A program made the position numbers and the translations under genes. Below the pieces are notes generated by a model. That model had not been told where the DNA came from. It searched no databases and worked only from the letters and a program-made list of their open reading frames with translations. Below, one piece after another: positions 7,987 through 16,625 of a stretch of 64,000 bases of DNA (position 1 is its first letter; every line of letters begins with the position of its first letter). Source of the stretch: Oscillospiraceae bacterium (GTDB taxonomy: Bacteria > Bacillota > Clostridia > Oscillospirales > Ruminococcaceae); the NCBI GenBank assembly GCA_030539275.1, contig JAUNSK010000008.1, positions 62,001-126,000 on the forward strand, given 5' to 3'.

Positions 7987-8490
7987 ATGGCAAAGGTCAT
8001 ACTGATATGCGGCAAGATCTGCAGCGGAAAATCCTATTATGCAAAAGGCCTGCAGGCAGATACAAAAGCTGTTATCTTATCTACTGACGAAGCAACATAT
8101 GATCTTATTAATAATGAACAAGGTGATTTTTATAATATATTTGCTGCCAGGGTCAACAGGTATCTGAGAAAAAAGGCAGTGGAAATTATAAATGCAGGTG
8201 CTGATGTTATACTTGACTGGGGATTCTGGACTGAAAGTAACAGAAGAGAGATCTCTCAGTTTTTTAAAACAAATAACGTTGAATATGAATGGCATTACAT
8301 AGACGTTGATGATAAGACCTGGTACAGCAATATCAGAACAAGAAATGAAAGGATCACAGAAGGATGCGGCGGCTCTGATTTCTATGTTGATGATGGGCTG
8401 ATGAAAAAATTGCTGTCATTGTTTGAAGTTCCTCACAAAGATGAGATAGATGTATGGTATAAATTAAACATGACCAGCAATGATCAGTGA
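7987..8490 (+). CDS. Small P-loop ATPase/kinase (AAA_33/zeta-toxin-like)
   Basis: About 167 residues. The Walker A motif is at the very start (ICGKICSGKSYYAKGL), a DWGFWTESNRRE segment mid-protein fits the Walker B region, and IRTRNERI gives basic lid residues. These features are shared by small phosphotransferases acting on nucleosides, aminoglycosides or other small molecules. A GTG at 7978 lies only three bases from the GGAGGT site and the ATG at 7987 twelve bases from it; I prefer the ATG, but the choice is not firm. Single gene with its own promoter and terminator. Confidence 0.75.
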   Translation: MAKVILICGKICSGKSYYAKGLQADTKAVILSTDEATYDLINNEQGDFYNIFAARVNRYLRKKAVEIINAGADVILDWGFWTESNRREISQFFKTNNVEYEWHYIDVDDKTWYSNIRTRNERITEGCGGSDFYVDDGLMKKLLSLFEVPHKDEIDVWYKLNMTSNDQ

Positions 8491-8524
8491 TCCCGAGACA
8501 GCAAAAAACATATTTAAATAAATT

Positions 8525-8567
8525 AATCCTCCATTATTCGTAACAGACGACTAACGGAGGATTTTTA
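8525..8567 (+). terminator. Rho-independent terminator
   Basis: AATCCTCC (8525-8532) pairs with GGAGGATT (8556-8563), followed by T's. It ends the kinase gene and can also serve the convergent ABC permease. Confidence 0.8.
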
Positions 8568-8604
8568 TATATTTTAAGAATCTTAAAACTATTTGAATTT
8601 ATGA

Positions 8605-9255
8605 TCAGAGATCCAGTGCACAGAAAGATTTTACTGACTTTTTATATGACACCAGTGTCAGCACCGCATAAATAACAATACCTGCAGCAAGTATAACAAG
8701 TCTGTACGGCATATCTGCAGAGAGTGTATTGTCAATATGCTCATGTACAAAAGGGATAGCAAATGAACAGGCTTCTGCAATAAGCATAGCTGCGAAATAA
8801 ATTATACTTGATACGGCAAATGCCTTGCCTACCTTGTCAGGATCTTTATAATACTTTGTAAAGAACACAAAATTGAATAATCCTAGCAGAACAAATGAAA
8901 TACCGAACATAGCTGCATTTGCATCCATACCTGCCTGATTCGGCGGAACAGATTTAAATGTACTTCTGAGAATTGCAAAAGGGAGTGCAAGAATGATCTG
9001 AGTAATTTCAAGGATAACTGCCATAATGAATCTTGCACTGACTACGCTGCTTTTTGCAACAGGAAGTGTCATTGTATAAAAAATATCATGATTTTCACGT
9101 CCGCCAAGACATATAAAGAAAATAGCCAGCGTCATGTAGAAAAATGTTACATAGTAAGGATAGTTAGGGATCAGCATCATCACTGCAAGCGCCATGAACA
9201 AAAATGCTGTCGGGTGCATGGCAAGCCTGAACTCTTTATAAAGCATGTTTTTCAT
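8605..9255 (-). CDS. ABC-2 type transporter permease
   Basis: About 216 residues with six hydrophobic helices. The start MKNMLYKEFRLAM is followed by a first helix and matches the small ABC2_membrane_5-type permeases of Firmicutes. I place the start at ATG 9255: an AGGAGG site lies upstream, inside the end of the ATPase gene, and only one base separates the two genes. Upstream in-frame codons lack a site. With the ATPase it forms a two-gene exporter, possibly for peptides or antibiotics; no substrate evidence is visible. Confidence 0.85.
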   Translation of the reverse strand: MKNMLYKEFRLAMHPTAFLFMALAVMMLIPNYPYYVTFFYMTLAIFFICLGGRENHDIFYTMTLPVAKSSVVSARFIMAVILEITQIILALPFAILRSTFKSVPPNQAGMDANAAMFGISFVLLGLFNFVFFTKYYKDPDKVGKAFAVSSIIYFAAMLIAEACSFAIPFVHEHIDNTLSADMPYRLVILAAGIVIYAVLTLVSYKKSVKSFCALDL

Positions 9256-9256
9256 A

Positions 9257-10096
9257 TCACTCTTCCTCCTTTTCCATATGTACCATGATATCTTCAAGAT
9301 CAGCAGGCTGTGCCTGTGGGATATCTTTGCAGTCCATGGTTTTTATAAGAGCACTCCAGCCGTGCCTGCTCTTTTTGCAGCCGATCAGCTTATCCTTAAG
9401 TATCTGTGCACCTTCATCATCCAGTTCAAGCAGACGATAACCTGCAGTATAGTGCTCCATATTATCCTGTGCAAGAATCCTGCCGTTCTTTATGTAGATT
9501 ATATTGTCGGCACATTTGTCAAGGTCTGAAGTGATGTGTGTAGAAAACAGAATAGTTTTTCCCCCAGAGCACAGCTCAAGGAAAACATCCAGAAGCTCAT
9601 CGCGGGATACAGGGTCCAGTCCGCTTGTAGGTTCATCAAGAATAAGAAGCTGTGCGTTGTGTGACAGTGCCAGTGCCAGAGAGTACTTTACCTTCATGCC
9701 GGCAGAAAGCTGTGAAGGCGTTTTGCTTTCATCAAGACTGAACAGCTCAAGGTATTTTTTATATGCCTTTTCGTCCCATTCAGGATAAAACCTTTTTGTA
9801 GTTGTGCTGATCGTTCTCAGCTTGCTTTTGATATAGCAGTCCATACCGCCGGATACAAAACCTATCTTCTGTTTTATTTCATTTTCTGCCTCTGAAAAAT
9901 TTTTACCGAAAAAGTTTATTTCTCCGCTGTCCGGGTGGACAAAATTAAGCAGAGACTTAAGTGTAGTGGTTTTGCCCGCGCCGTTTCTGCCGATAAATCC
10001 GGTTATCTTCCCCTTTTCGAGTGAAAATGAAACATTGTCCAGTCTGAACTTTTCATAGCTCTTGCATAGCTTGTCTACTGTCAGTATATCACTCAT
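9257..10096 (-). CDS. ABC transporter ATP-binding protein
   Basis: About 279 residues. Walker A is GRNGAGKTTT, the signature LSAGMKVKYS, Walker B LLILDEPTSGLDP, and the switch His is in STHITSD. The start is ATG 10096 with GGAGGGG seven bases upstream, rather than codons further out. It is first in an operon with the ABC-2 permease. The arrangement resembles YtrB-like exporters, but the GntR regulator usual for that group is absent here. Confidence 0.9.
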   Translation of the reverse strand: MSDILTVDKLCKSYEKFRLDNVSFSLEKGKITGFIGRNGAGKTTTLKSLLNFVHPDSGEINFFGKNFSEAENEIKQKIGFVSGGMDCYIKSKLRTISTTTKRFYPEWDEKAYKKYLELFSLDESKTPSQLSAGMKVKYSLALALSHNAQLLILDEPTSGLDPVSRDELLDVFLELCSGGKTILFSTHITSDLDKCADNIIYIKNGRILAQDNMEHYTAGYRLLELDDEGAQILKDKLIGCKKSRHGWSALIKTMDCKDIPQAQPADLEDIMVHMEKEEE

Positions 10097-10161
10097 AATA
10101 ATCCCCTCCTGATGCTGCAAAAAAGTCATTTTAGTGCGAAAAGTATGATTTGTATAACTTT

Positions 10162-10189
10162 ATTATACCACTTAATTCTTTATTGTCAA
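10162..10189 (-). promoter_or_regulatory. Promoter of the ABC exporter operon
   Basis: On the minus strand TTGACA (10184-10189), a 16-base spacer and TATAAT (10162-10167) are perfect boxes. A GTATAA/TTATAC inverted repeat overlaps the -10 and could be an operator. Confidence 0.8.
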
Positions 10190-10275
10190 TCATTTTTAAA
10201 TTATAAATTCAAATTTTTTTATTTTCTATAAATAAAGATATATTTCATCATTTTCAAAAGACAAATGCTTATGAC

Positions 10276-10304
10276 TTTACAAATAAAAATATTTGGAGTA
10301 TAAT
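10276..10304 (+). promoter_or_regulatory. Promoter of the GNAT gene pair
   Basis: TTTACA (10276-10281), a 17-base spacer and TATAAT (10299-10304). AAAGGAGG precedes the ATG at 10364. Confidence 0.8.
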
Positions 10305-10363
10305 TTTGATAAAAATCCGGATATTAATACCCGAACAGACATCAAAGGAGGAAGTAAGACATT

Positions 10364-10870
10364 ATGAAAGAATATCAGGGACTGGTTTTTGAAGACATCA
10401 ACGTTCAGGACATCGATATGCTGACTGCAATAATGAAGAGGGCATTTGACGAAGATACGCGCATTCACCTTGGAAAAGAAAGCGGAGGCCCTCCGGGATA
10501 TGACAATGGTGAATTTGTACGTCACTGGGTATTTGAGGATAAGACTACAACATCATATAAGGTTCTAAAAGACGGCAAAGCTATCGGCGCTGTTATACTG
10601 TTTATAAACACTCAGACACAGGAAAACTTTCTTGGAACAATATTTATCGACCCTGCACTGGAAAACAAGGGTGTCGGCAGGATCGTCTGGGATTTTGTAG
10701 AGCATGAATATCCTGACACAAAGATATGGCGCACTGAGACTCCGATCTTTTCTCATAGAAACCACCACTTCTATATAAACAAATGCGGTTTTCATGTAGT
10801 TAAAATAGAAAACCCGAGAGAGATCGACAACGGCGACGGCAGCTTCAAATTAGAAAAGGTAATGAAATAA
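10364..10870 (+). CDS. GNAT-family N-acetyltransferase
   Basis: 168 residues covering the whole GNAT fold. FLGTIFIDPALENKGVGRIV supplies strand 4 and the acetyl-CoA loop (ENKGVGR), and FYINKCGFHVV is the closing motif. It begins behind a strong promoter and ribosome-binding site and is followed 38 bases later by a second, unrelated-looking GNAT. Substrate unknown. Confidence 0.85.
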   Translation: MKEYQGLVFEDINVQDIDMLTAIMKRAFDEDTRIHLGKESGGPPGYDNGEFVRHWVFEDKTTTSYKVLKDGKAIGAVILFINTQTQENFLGTIFIDPALENKGVGRIVWDFVEHEYPDTKIWRTETPIFSHRNHHFYINKCGFHVVKIENPREIDNGDGSFKLEKVMK

Positions 10871-10908
10871 GTGTCTCAGATCTGCAATACTATAAAGGAC
10901 GAAATTAC

Positions 10909-11382
10909 ATGACTATAAGACTTTTTAAGAATGATGATGCACAGGAAACCTCTGAAATTATTGCACGTACTCTGCGTATGTGTAACAGTGCTGACTATCC
11001 TCGTGACTATATTGAAGAAAATATTCTGTCACACTCACCACAGGTTCTTATCCGGCGTGCCTCAGAAGGACATTTTTACGTAGTCTGTGATGATAATAAA
11101 ATAATAGGCTGCGGGGGAATTGCCGGCTACTGGGGAAGCAAAACAGAAAGCATTATACTTACAGTATTTGTTGCTCCTGAGTATCAGAAAAAAGGAATCG
11201 GCGCAAAGATCATTGAAACTCTTGAAAAAGATGAGTATTTCCTCAGGGCGCAGAGAGTTGAGATCCCGGCTTCTGTTACAGCATGTGAATTTTATAAAAA
11301 GATGGGATACATATATGTAAACGGAATTACGACACCTGACGATGAAGGCTGTATACGCCTGGAGAAAAAATGTGATGCCTGA
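10909..11382 (+). CDS. GNAT-family N-acetyltransferase
   Basis: 157 residues. VFVAPEYQKKGIGAKII carries the CoA-binding loop (QKKGIGAK), and EFYKKMGYIYVNG is the closing beta-bulge region. It is probably co-transcribed with the preceding GNAT and ends at a strong terminator. Substrate unknown. Confidence 0.85.
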   Translation: MTIRLFKNDDAQETSEIIARTLRMCNSADYPRDYIEENILSHSPQVLIRRASEGHFYVVCDDNKIIGCGGIAGYWGSKTESIILTVFVAPEYQKKGIGAKIIETLEKDEYFLRAQRVEIPASVTACEFYKKMGYIYVNGITTPDDEGCIRLEKKCDA

Positions 11383-11408
11383 TTACCGTAAGTAAATACT
11401 TTTTTAAT

Positions 11409-11449
11409 AGCCGTACGTTTCAGGTCTGCCTGAAATTTACGGCTTTTTT
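11409..11449 (+). terminator. Rho-independent terminator
   Basis: AGCCGTA and GTTTCAG pair with CTGAAA and TACGGCT, followed by a run of T's. It ends the GNAT pair. Confidence 0.85.
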
Positions 11450-11563
11450 CCATTTGTTATCATTCCGGTTTCATTACTCATTTTACCTTATACGTTATAT
11501 TTTATATCTTATTTTGTTTATTTGTTGTTTTGATAGAAAATAAATGATATATACAAATAAGCA

Positions 11564-11592
11564 TTGAAAAAATCGTCGAATTATGTTATCAT
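11564..11592 (+). promoter_or_regulatory. Promoter of the two-component system
   Basis: TTGAAA (11564-11569), 17 bases, TATCAT (11587-11592). The leader to the ATG at 11672 is about 75 bases. Confidence 0.65.
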
Positions 11593-11671
11593 ATAAAATG
11601 TTTAAAATTTTATAACTATTATAGATGCAACTACGCCCATCATTTGAGGGCTTTATAAATGGAGAAATCAG

Positions 11672-12976
11672 ATGAACATACTTGCAAATGCTGTAATAGA
11701 TACTTCAGCATTAATCATAATAATTTTACTTTACATAAGTTCAAAACGAGTCAGCAAAAAAGACTTCAGAATGCGTATTTTCAGATATCAGCTTATAGGC
11801 TCATCTGTGTTTATGATTTCTGATATTCTGGCGTGGTATTTAGACGGGTGTATTTTTACAGGATCACGCCCCACTGCAATGATCCTTAATGCTTTAATAT
11901 ATTTTTCTCAGATATTCAACTCATTTTTATTTCTGTTGTTTACAGATTTCTGGGTATATCACAGTATGGAAAGACTGAAAAAGAGAATTCCTGTTTACAT
12001 CATTCCGCTTATCGTAGATACCCTGCTTCTTATTTCAAACTTCAGCCATAAACAGATATTCAGCATAAATGATATAAATATGTATGAACGCGGAGAGCTG
12101 TATGTTCCCAGCATGCTTTTTTTCTATTCATACGGAATTTTTTCACTGTTTATTGCATTAAATGAAATGTTTCGTACAACTGAAAAAGAACAAAGGATCA
12201 GCTGTATCTGGATAACCAGTTTTCTGGTTTTTCCGTTTGCAGTAGCTGTTACAGGACTTTTCGTCTACGGCATCTCACTTACTGCCCCTTCCTATGCTAT
12301 ATCCCTGCTGATGATCTATCTGAATGTTCATCAGAGAAGACTGCTTGAGGAAAAGATAAAGGTTGCACAGAGAGATGCACAGCTGCAGCAGGCTAACGTT
12401 TCTGTAATGCTGTCTCAGATCCAGCCGCATTTTCTGTATAATTCACTTAACGTTATAAAGGAACTGTGCCGTACAGATCCTGAGCTTGCAGAGAAGGTCA
12501 CTGTTGACTTTTCCAGATATCTCCGCAGCAATCTTGACTCTATAAGTTCTCAGAAACCTATTCCGTTTTATAAAGAACTTGAACATACCAAAAACTTTCT
12601 GTCCATCGAAAAAATGCAGTATGAAGACAACATTGATGTTATCTATGACATAAAAATAGATTCATTTCTTCTTCCTACACTCACTCTTCAGCCTCTTGCA
12701 GAAAATGCAGTAAAATACGGCCTGAAGAAAAAAGAACATATAACCGTCAAAATCTCTACGTACGACGATGAAAATAATTATTATGTAAGTGTTGAGGATG
12801 ACGGAACAGGATTTGATCCTGATGCACCTCTGAGTAAATCACGTTCTCATGTAGGCCTGACAAACGTCAGTGAACGCCTTGCACTTCAGTCAAACAGTAC
12901 GATGACTATAGAAAGTTCTCAGGGAAACGGAACCAAAGTAATTATCTCAATACCTAAGGAAAGGAAATGCTCATGA
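11672..12976 (+). CDS. LytS/YehU-type membrane sensor histidine kinase
   Basis: 434 residues. Six or seven hydrophobic helices fill residues 1-220. A coiled linker leads to the His_kinase domain with phosphoacceptor His253 in SQIQPHFLYNSL. An HATPase domain follows: N-box PLAENAVKYGLKKK, G1 VEDDGTGFD, G2 GNGTKVII. This family usually pairs with LytTR regulators in sensing of cell-wall or small-molecule signals. Here its stop codon overlaps the start of a response regulator with a different output domain. Its position next to the polysaccharide locus suggests it regulates surface structure. Confidence 0.92.
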   Translation: MNILANAVIDTSALIIIILLYISSKRVSKKDFRMRIFRYQLIGSSVFMISDILAWYLDGCIFTGSRPTAMILNALIYFSQIFNSFLFLLFTDFWVYHSMERLKKRIPVYIIPLIVDTLLLISNFSHKQIFSINDINMYERGELYVPSMLFFYSYGIFSLFIALNEMFRTTEKEQRISCIWITSFLVFPFAVAVTGLFVYGISLTAPSYAISLLMIYLNVHQRRLLEEKIKVAQRDAQLQQANVSVMLSQIQPHFLYNSLNVIKELCRTDPELAEKVTVDFSRYLRSNLDSISSQKPIPFYKELEHTKNFLSIEKMQYEDNIDVIYDIKIDSFLLPTLTLQPLAENAVKYGLKKKEHITVKISTYDDENNYYVSVEDDGTGFDPDAPLSKSRSHVGLTNVSERLALQSNSTMTIESSQGNGTKVIISIPKERKCS

Positions 12977-13776
12977 ATATTCTTGCAGCAGATGACAATA
13001 AATACGCTCTGGAAACACTGATAAGAGAAATAGAAGACATCATACCCGGCAATACTATAAATTCTTTTACACTGCCAAGCAAAGCGCTGGACTTTATAAA
13101 TAATGAATGCAGAGAACTAAAACTTGCTTTTCTGGATGTTGAAATGCCGGGAATGTCGGGTATAGAGCTTGCAGCCTGGATAAAAAAGAAGTTCCCCCGT
13201 GTTGTCATAATATTTGTGTCTGCCTATCCTCAATATACTCTGGACGCTTTCAAAGTCCACGCGGCAGGATATCTTGTAAAACCGATATCCAAAGAGATGC
13301 TTGAAACTGAGCTTTCAGAACTTTCCCAGCCTTTTATCTATAAGACGCTCGGACGTATCAGAGCTCATACTTTTGGTAATTTTGAATTATATGTAGATGA
13401 GAAGCCTGTACGGTTTGCGAGATCGAAATCAAAAGAGCTGATTGCCTTTCTTATAGACCGCCGCGGTGCATCATGCACCATGAATGAACTGGCTGCTGTA
13501 CTGTTTGATGAATCGGGCAATGAAAAGGCTCAGCAGCGTTATATACGCAATCTTATTGCAGATATAAAGGCCTCGCTCTCAGACATAAAAGCTGAAAGCA
13601 TCATATGTAAAGGGCGCAACAGCATTTCAATCGATATATCACAGATCGACTGTGATTACTACCGGATGCTTGAAGGAGAACCTGCAGCTGTAAACATGTT
13701 TCTCGGTGAATACATGACAAATTACAGCTGGGCAGAATTCACGGTCGGCGAGCTTAAGCATATTACAGACAGATAA
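12973..13776 (+). CDS. Response regulator with SARP-like winged-helix output
   Basis: About 267 residues. The receiver covers residues 1-118, with acidic pair AADDNK, phosphoacceptor Asp55 in FLDVEMPGMSG and Lys in LVKPIS. The C-terminal 145 residues start RAHTFGNFELYVDEKPVRF, then SKELIAFLIDRRGA and a long helical wing region. This is the OmpR-like winged helix seen in SARP and BTAD-type regulators. I chose ATG 12973, which overlaps the kinase TGA and has AAGGAAAGG eight bases upstream. The tandem 11-bp repeats at 13830-13851 are a plausible target. A terminator follows, so the kinase and regulator form their own unit. Confidence 0.88.
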   Translation: MNILAADDNKYALETLIREIEDIIPGNTINSFTLPSKALDFINNECRELKLAFLDVEMPGMSGIELAAWIKKKFPRVVIIFVSAYPQYTLDAFKVHAAGYLVKPISKEMLETELSELSQPFIYKTLGRIRAHTFGNFELYVDEKPVRFARSKSKELIAFLIDRRGASCTMNELAAVLFDESGNEKAQQRYIRNLIADIKASLSDIKAESIICKGRNSISIDISQIDCDYYRMLEGEPAAVNMFLGEYMTNYSWAEFTVGELKHITDR

Positions 13777-13793
13777 AATTCATAAAATATATT

Positions 13794-13833
13794 ATCCGTA
13801 ATCCAGATTGTTTCTGTGATTACGGATTTTTTT
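13794..13833 (+). terminator. Rho-independent terminator after response regulator
   Basis: ATCCGTAATC (13794-13803) pairs with GATTACGGAT (13818-13827), followed by seven T's. It isolates the kinase/regulator unit from the downstream operon. Confidence 0.9.
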
Positions 13834-13866
13834 GTGGCACTTTTGTGGCACTATGCTTATTATAAT
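13830..13866 (+). promoter_or_regulatory. Tandem 11-bp repeats replacing the -35 of the surface-locus promoter
   Basis: TTTTGTGGCAC occurs twice in perfect tandem (13830-13840 and 13841-13851). Nine bases after the second copy is a perfect TATAAT (13861-13866). No -35 consensus exists; that position falls within the repeats. SARP and OmpR-type activators bind direct repeats with one-turn spacing just upstream of the -10, so the regulator at 12973 is the obvious candidate. That link is inference. Confidence 0.7.
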
Positions 13867-13919
13867 ATAATTATAACGTATCATAAAATGCAAAAAGTCT
13901 AATATTGGAGGCGTTTTCG

Positions 13920-14288
13920 ATGGTATTTTTTGTAGTAGACGTCAATGTTGAACAACTCAATAAATTTGCTGAATGCCTGAAAGAAATATGCCCTGATGCT
14001 CATATCGTATTACACTGCAATCCGGCTACAGCCGTTGCAGCGGCTGTAAAAATAAAACCTGATTATTATATCACAGAAGCAGAGCTCGGCAATACAGACG
14101 GCATATCACTTGCAAGAGTTGTAAAAGAAAAACTGCGCCGCGTGAAGATCTGCATAATGAACGACAGCAGTGAATATGGTCTTGCAGCATGGCAGGTCCA
14201 TTCAGAAGGTTACCTTCTCAAACCTATAACAACGCAGAAAATAAGAGATGACATTTTATGGGCAGCAGCTCCATCATTGTCATCATAA
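13920..14288 (+). CDS. Stand-alone degenerate receiver (pseudo-receiver)
   Basis: About 122 residues. It aligns over its length with the receiver at 12973: strand 1 FFVVDVNVE, YYITEAELGNTDGISLA, and the conserved Lys in YLLKPITT. The phosphoacceptor position is Glu53 instead of Asp, and the second acidic residue of the usual DD pair is Val. It has no output domain. I use ATG 13920; a TTG 15 bases upstream precedes the GGAGG site and cannot be the start. It is the first gene after the tandem-repeat promoter. It may act as a constitutively active-like or decoy partner for the kinase or regulator. Confidence 0.8.
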   Translation: MVFFVVDVNVEQLNKFAECLKEICPDAHIVLHCNPATAVAAAVKIKPDYYITEAELGNTDGISLARVVKEKLRRVKICIMNDSSEYGLAAWQVHSEGYLLKPITTQKIRDDILWAAAPSLSS

Positions 14289-14375
14289 ATACAGACAATC
14301 AGAAACAATCGCAGCCAGAATTCAGCAAAAGATCATACATTTAAACTCTGAAATTCGAAACGAGGTTTTTTCAAC

Positions 14376-15104
14376 ATGAATATTGCTGTCCTTTTAGCCG
14401 GCGGCACCGGCCAGCGGTTCGGTGCATCGGTTCCAAAACAGTTTGTAACTCTTAATGATAAACCAATGATAGTATATGCTCTTGAAATCTATGAACGGTC
14501 CCCGCATATCGATGCTGTCGAGGTTGTCTGTGTACCGGAATATATCCCGTTAGTCCGTCAGTGGGCAGACAGATGGGGCATCACCAAGCTTAAATGGATC
14601 GTCGAAGGAGGCTCATCATGTCAGGAGTCTACGTACAAAGGAATTCTCGGTCTTGAGAGACACTGCAGCCAGGATGACCTGATAATGCTTGGAATGAGTA
14701 CCAGTATTTTTGTCGATGAAGACATTATAAGCGACTCACTACGGGTATGTAAGAAGTTCGGCAACGCATTTGCAGCTATGCAGTGCATATATAATCTGGC
14801 TTATACAGATGACGGTGAATCTTTTGAAAAGATCAACCGCAAAGAAAAGCACCGTACAATAAATATGCCGTGGACGGCACCATACGGAACATGGGATACT
14901 CTTTACCGGAAAGCTGCGCAGGAAAATATTGAAATGAAAGCAGACTCATATGCACCTACTCTCTTTCTGGCAATGGGTGAAACACTATATTTCTCAAAAG
15001 ATACTCCCAAAAATAAGATACATGTAACTACACAGCAGGATTATGATATTCTCTGTGCATTATTTGAATATGAAAAAAGGAGCAAAGACAAATGCGATAT
15101 CTAG
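14376..15104 (+). CDS. IspD/TarI-like cytidylyltransferase, atypical active site
   Basis: 242 residues. The N-terminal nucleotide loop is classical (LLAGGTGQRFGASVPKQF), and the fold follows IspD/TarI, which make CDP-methylerythritol or CDP-ribitol. The usual second motif with Asp and Arg (as in HDAARPF) is replaced by LGMSTSIFVDED, so substrate or activity may differ. It overlaps the next gene by 13 bases and is followed by an FGGY kinase and LicD. Inferred role: activating a polyol phosphate as its CDP derivative for transfer to a surface glycan. The housekeeping IspD role is less likely in this setting. Confidence 0.8.
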   Translation: MNIAVLLAGGTGQRFGASVPKQFVTLNDKPMIVYALEIYERSPHIDAVEVVCVPEYIPLVRQWADRWGITKLKWIVEGGSSCQESTYKGILGLERHCSQDDLIMLGMSTSIFVDEDIISDSLRVCKKFGNAFAAMQCIYNLAYTDDGESFEKINRKEKHRTINMPWTAPYGTWDTLYRKAAQENIEMKADSYAPTLFLAMGETLYFSKDTPKNKIHVTTQQDYDILCALFEYEKRSKDKCDI

Positions 15105-16609
15105 TAGGAATAGATGAAGGAACGACCGGTTGCAAGGCTTGTGTATTTGATGAAAAAGGAACACTTATTGCAAGCGCATCTAAAGAATATCCGAGTTACT
15201 ATCCGCAGCCCGGATGGGTTGAACAGGACATAGAAGAAATTAAGAACAGTGTTTTTACAACCTGCAGGGAGGCAATAGAAAAATCGGGTGTCTCGCCGGA
15301 TGATATCGCAGGTGTAAGTCATTCAAATCAGGGAATAACGATGGTTCTTCTTGATGAGAATGAAAAGCCGGTCAGAAACAGGACTATCGGATGGCAGGAT
15401 CTCAGATTTACTGAAATGCTCCCCCGTCTGCAGAAAAATGTTGATGAGGATGAACACTGGGAAATAAGCGGAATGATGTACGGAACATATAATATTCCGG
15501 TTCTCAACTGGATCAGGGAAAATGAACCTGATACCTGGGCACGTGTCCGTCGTATCTGTTCCCATCAGGACTACTTTCTGCGTCAGTATGGTGCTGACGG
15601 ATACTACATTGACGAAGGCAATGTAAACTTTCTGAGTATGGCAAGGCAGTCTGATAATGAGTGGGATGAACGCCTGACAAGACTATATGGCGTTGACAAA
15701 TCAATGCTTCCCACAGTAGTTCACACCCCCGGTAAAGTTGTTGGTGCCGTAACAGCAGAAATATCCGCTCTTACAGGACTTCCTGAAGGATGCAAAGTCT
15801 GTCTCGGGGGACTTGATGCCAACTGCTGTGCAACAGGTGCCGGTGCCTCAGAACCGGGAACACAGATGCTGATAATAGGAACTGCGGGAGTTTCGATCTT
15901 TATATCAGACAAGCTTGTTCCTGACAGGAACAGAAGACTCACTGTCCGTTCAAACCCCGGGTTTGACAACTGGCAGTATTATATAATGACAAATACAGGT
16001 GCCTCATCATTCCGGTGGTTCCGCGATGAAATGTGCAGCATGGAAGTTGCAACAGGACGTCTGATGGGATGCGACCCGTACGATATAATTACTGCAACGG
16101 CAAGCAATTCTAAACCAGGAGCTAACGGTATTACAGCACTTACATGTTTTCAGGGTTCACATGTACGCGTGAAAAATGAAAATGCACGCGGAACATTTTT
16201 CGGTATTAATCTAGCAACATCAAAAGCAGATATAGCAGAGGCTATACTCGAAGGAATATGCTTCGAAATGAAAGACATCCTGAGTATGAACCGTGAAGCT
16301 GCCGGAGAAATAAGTCATATACGTCTGTGCGGCGGAGTCTCAAAAAGCCCTGTATGGTGCCAGATGTTCGCTGATATCCTTGAACGTCCTGTAGAGCTTA
16401 CAAAAACCGGTGAGCTTGGCTGTCTCGGTGCAGCAATGTGTGCCGGAATCGGAGCAGGGATATTCACTGACTGCCGTGATGCAGTGAGCAAATGTGTGCA
16501 TATTGAGAAGACATACGTTCCGGACGAAAGAAACCTGGAAGTATACAGACAGGCATTCAGACGGTGGGAACATTTTTATTCGGTTGCCAATAATCAGATT
16601 TATCTGTAA
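15092..16609 (+). CDS. FGGY-family carbohydrate/polyol kinase
   Basis: 505 residues, the usual FGGY length. The N-terminal phosphate loop is GIDEGTTGCKACVFD. The C-terminal domain has IGTAGVSIFIS, the ATP-site motif IRLCGGVSKSPVWCQMFADI, and GCLGAAMCAG. FGGY enzymes phosphorylate glycerol, xylulose, ribulose, ribitol, erythritol or similar. Start: ATG 15092 with AAAAGGAG upstream, overlapping the cytidylyltransferase end. The pairing with a cytidylyltransferase and LicD suggests it supplies the phosphorylated polyol; the exact substrate is not deducible from motifs I can read. Confidence 0.9.
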   Translation: MRYLVGIDEGTTGCKACVFDEKGTLIASASKEYPSYYPQPGWVEQDIEEIKNSVFTTCREAIEKSGVSPDDIAGVSHSNQGITMVLLDENEKPVRNRTIGWQDLRFTEMLPRLQKNVDEDEHWEISGMMYGTYNIPVLNWIRENEPDTWARVRRICSHQDYFLRQYGADGYYIDEGNVNFLSMARQSDNEWDERLTRLYGVDKSMLPTVVHTPGKVVGAVTAEISALTGLPEGCKVCLGGLDANCCATGAGASEPGTQMLIIGTAGVSIFISDKLVPDRNRRLTVRSNPGFDNWQYYIMTNTGASSFRWFRDEMCSMEVATGRLMGCDPYDIITATASNSKPGANGITALTCFQGSHVRVKNENARGTFFGINLATSKADIAEAILEGICFEMKDILSMNREAAGEISHIRLCGGVSKSPVWCQMFADILERPVELTKTGELGCLGAAMCAGIGAGIFTDCRDAVSKCVHIEKTYVPDERNLEVYRQAFRRWEHFYSVANNQIYL

Positions 16610-16625
16610 CGGAGGAATGGTAGAA

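Noticed and set aside
13905-13919. TTG at 13905 as the start of the pseudo-receiver
   Set aside because: The GGAGG ribosome-binding site lies after this codon, so the ATG at 13920 must be the start.
16494-16625. Long N-terminal extension of LicD overlapping the kinase gene
   Set aside because: The extra residues are an out-of-frame reading of the kinase end. Family alignment and the ribosome-binding site support GTG 16626.
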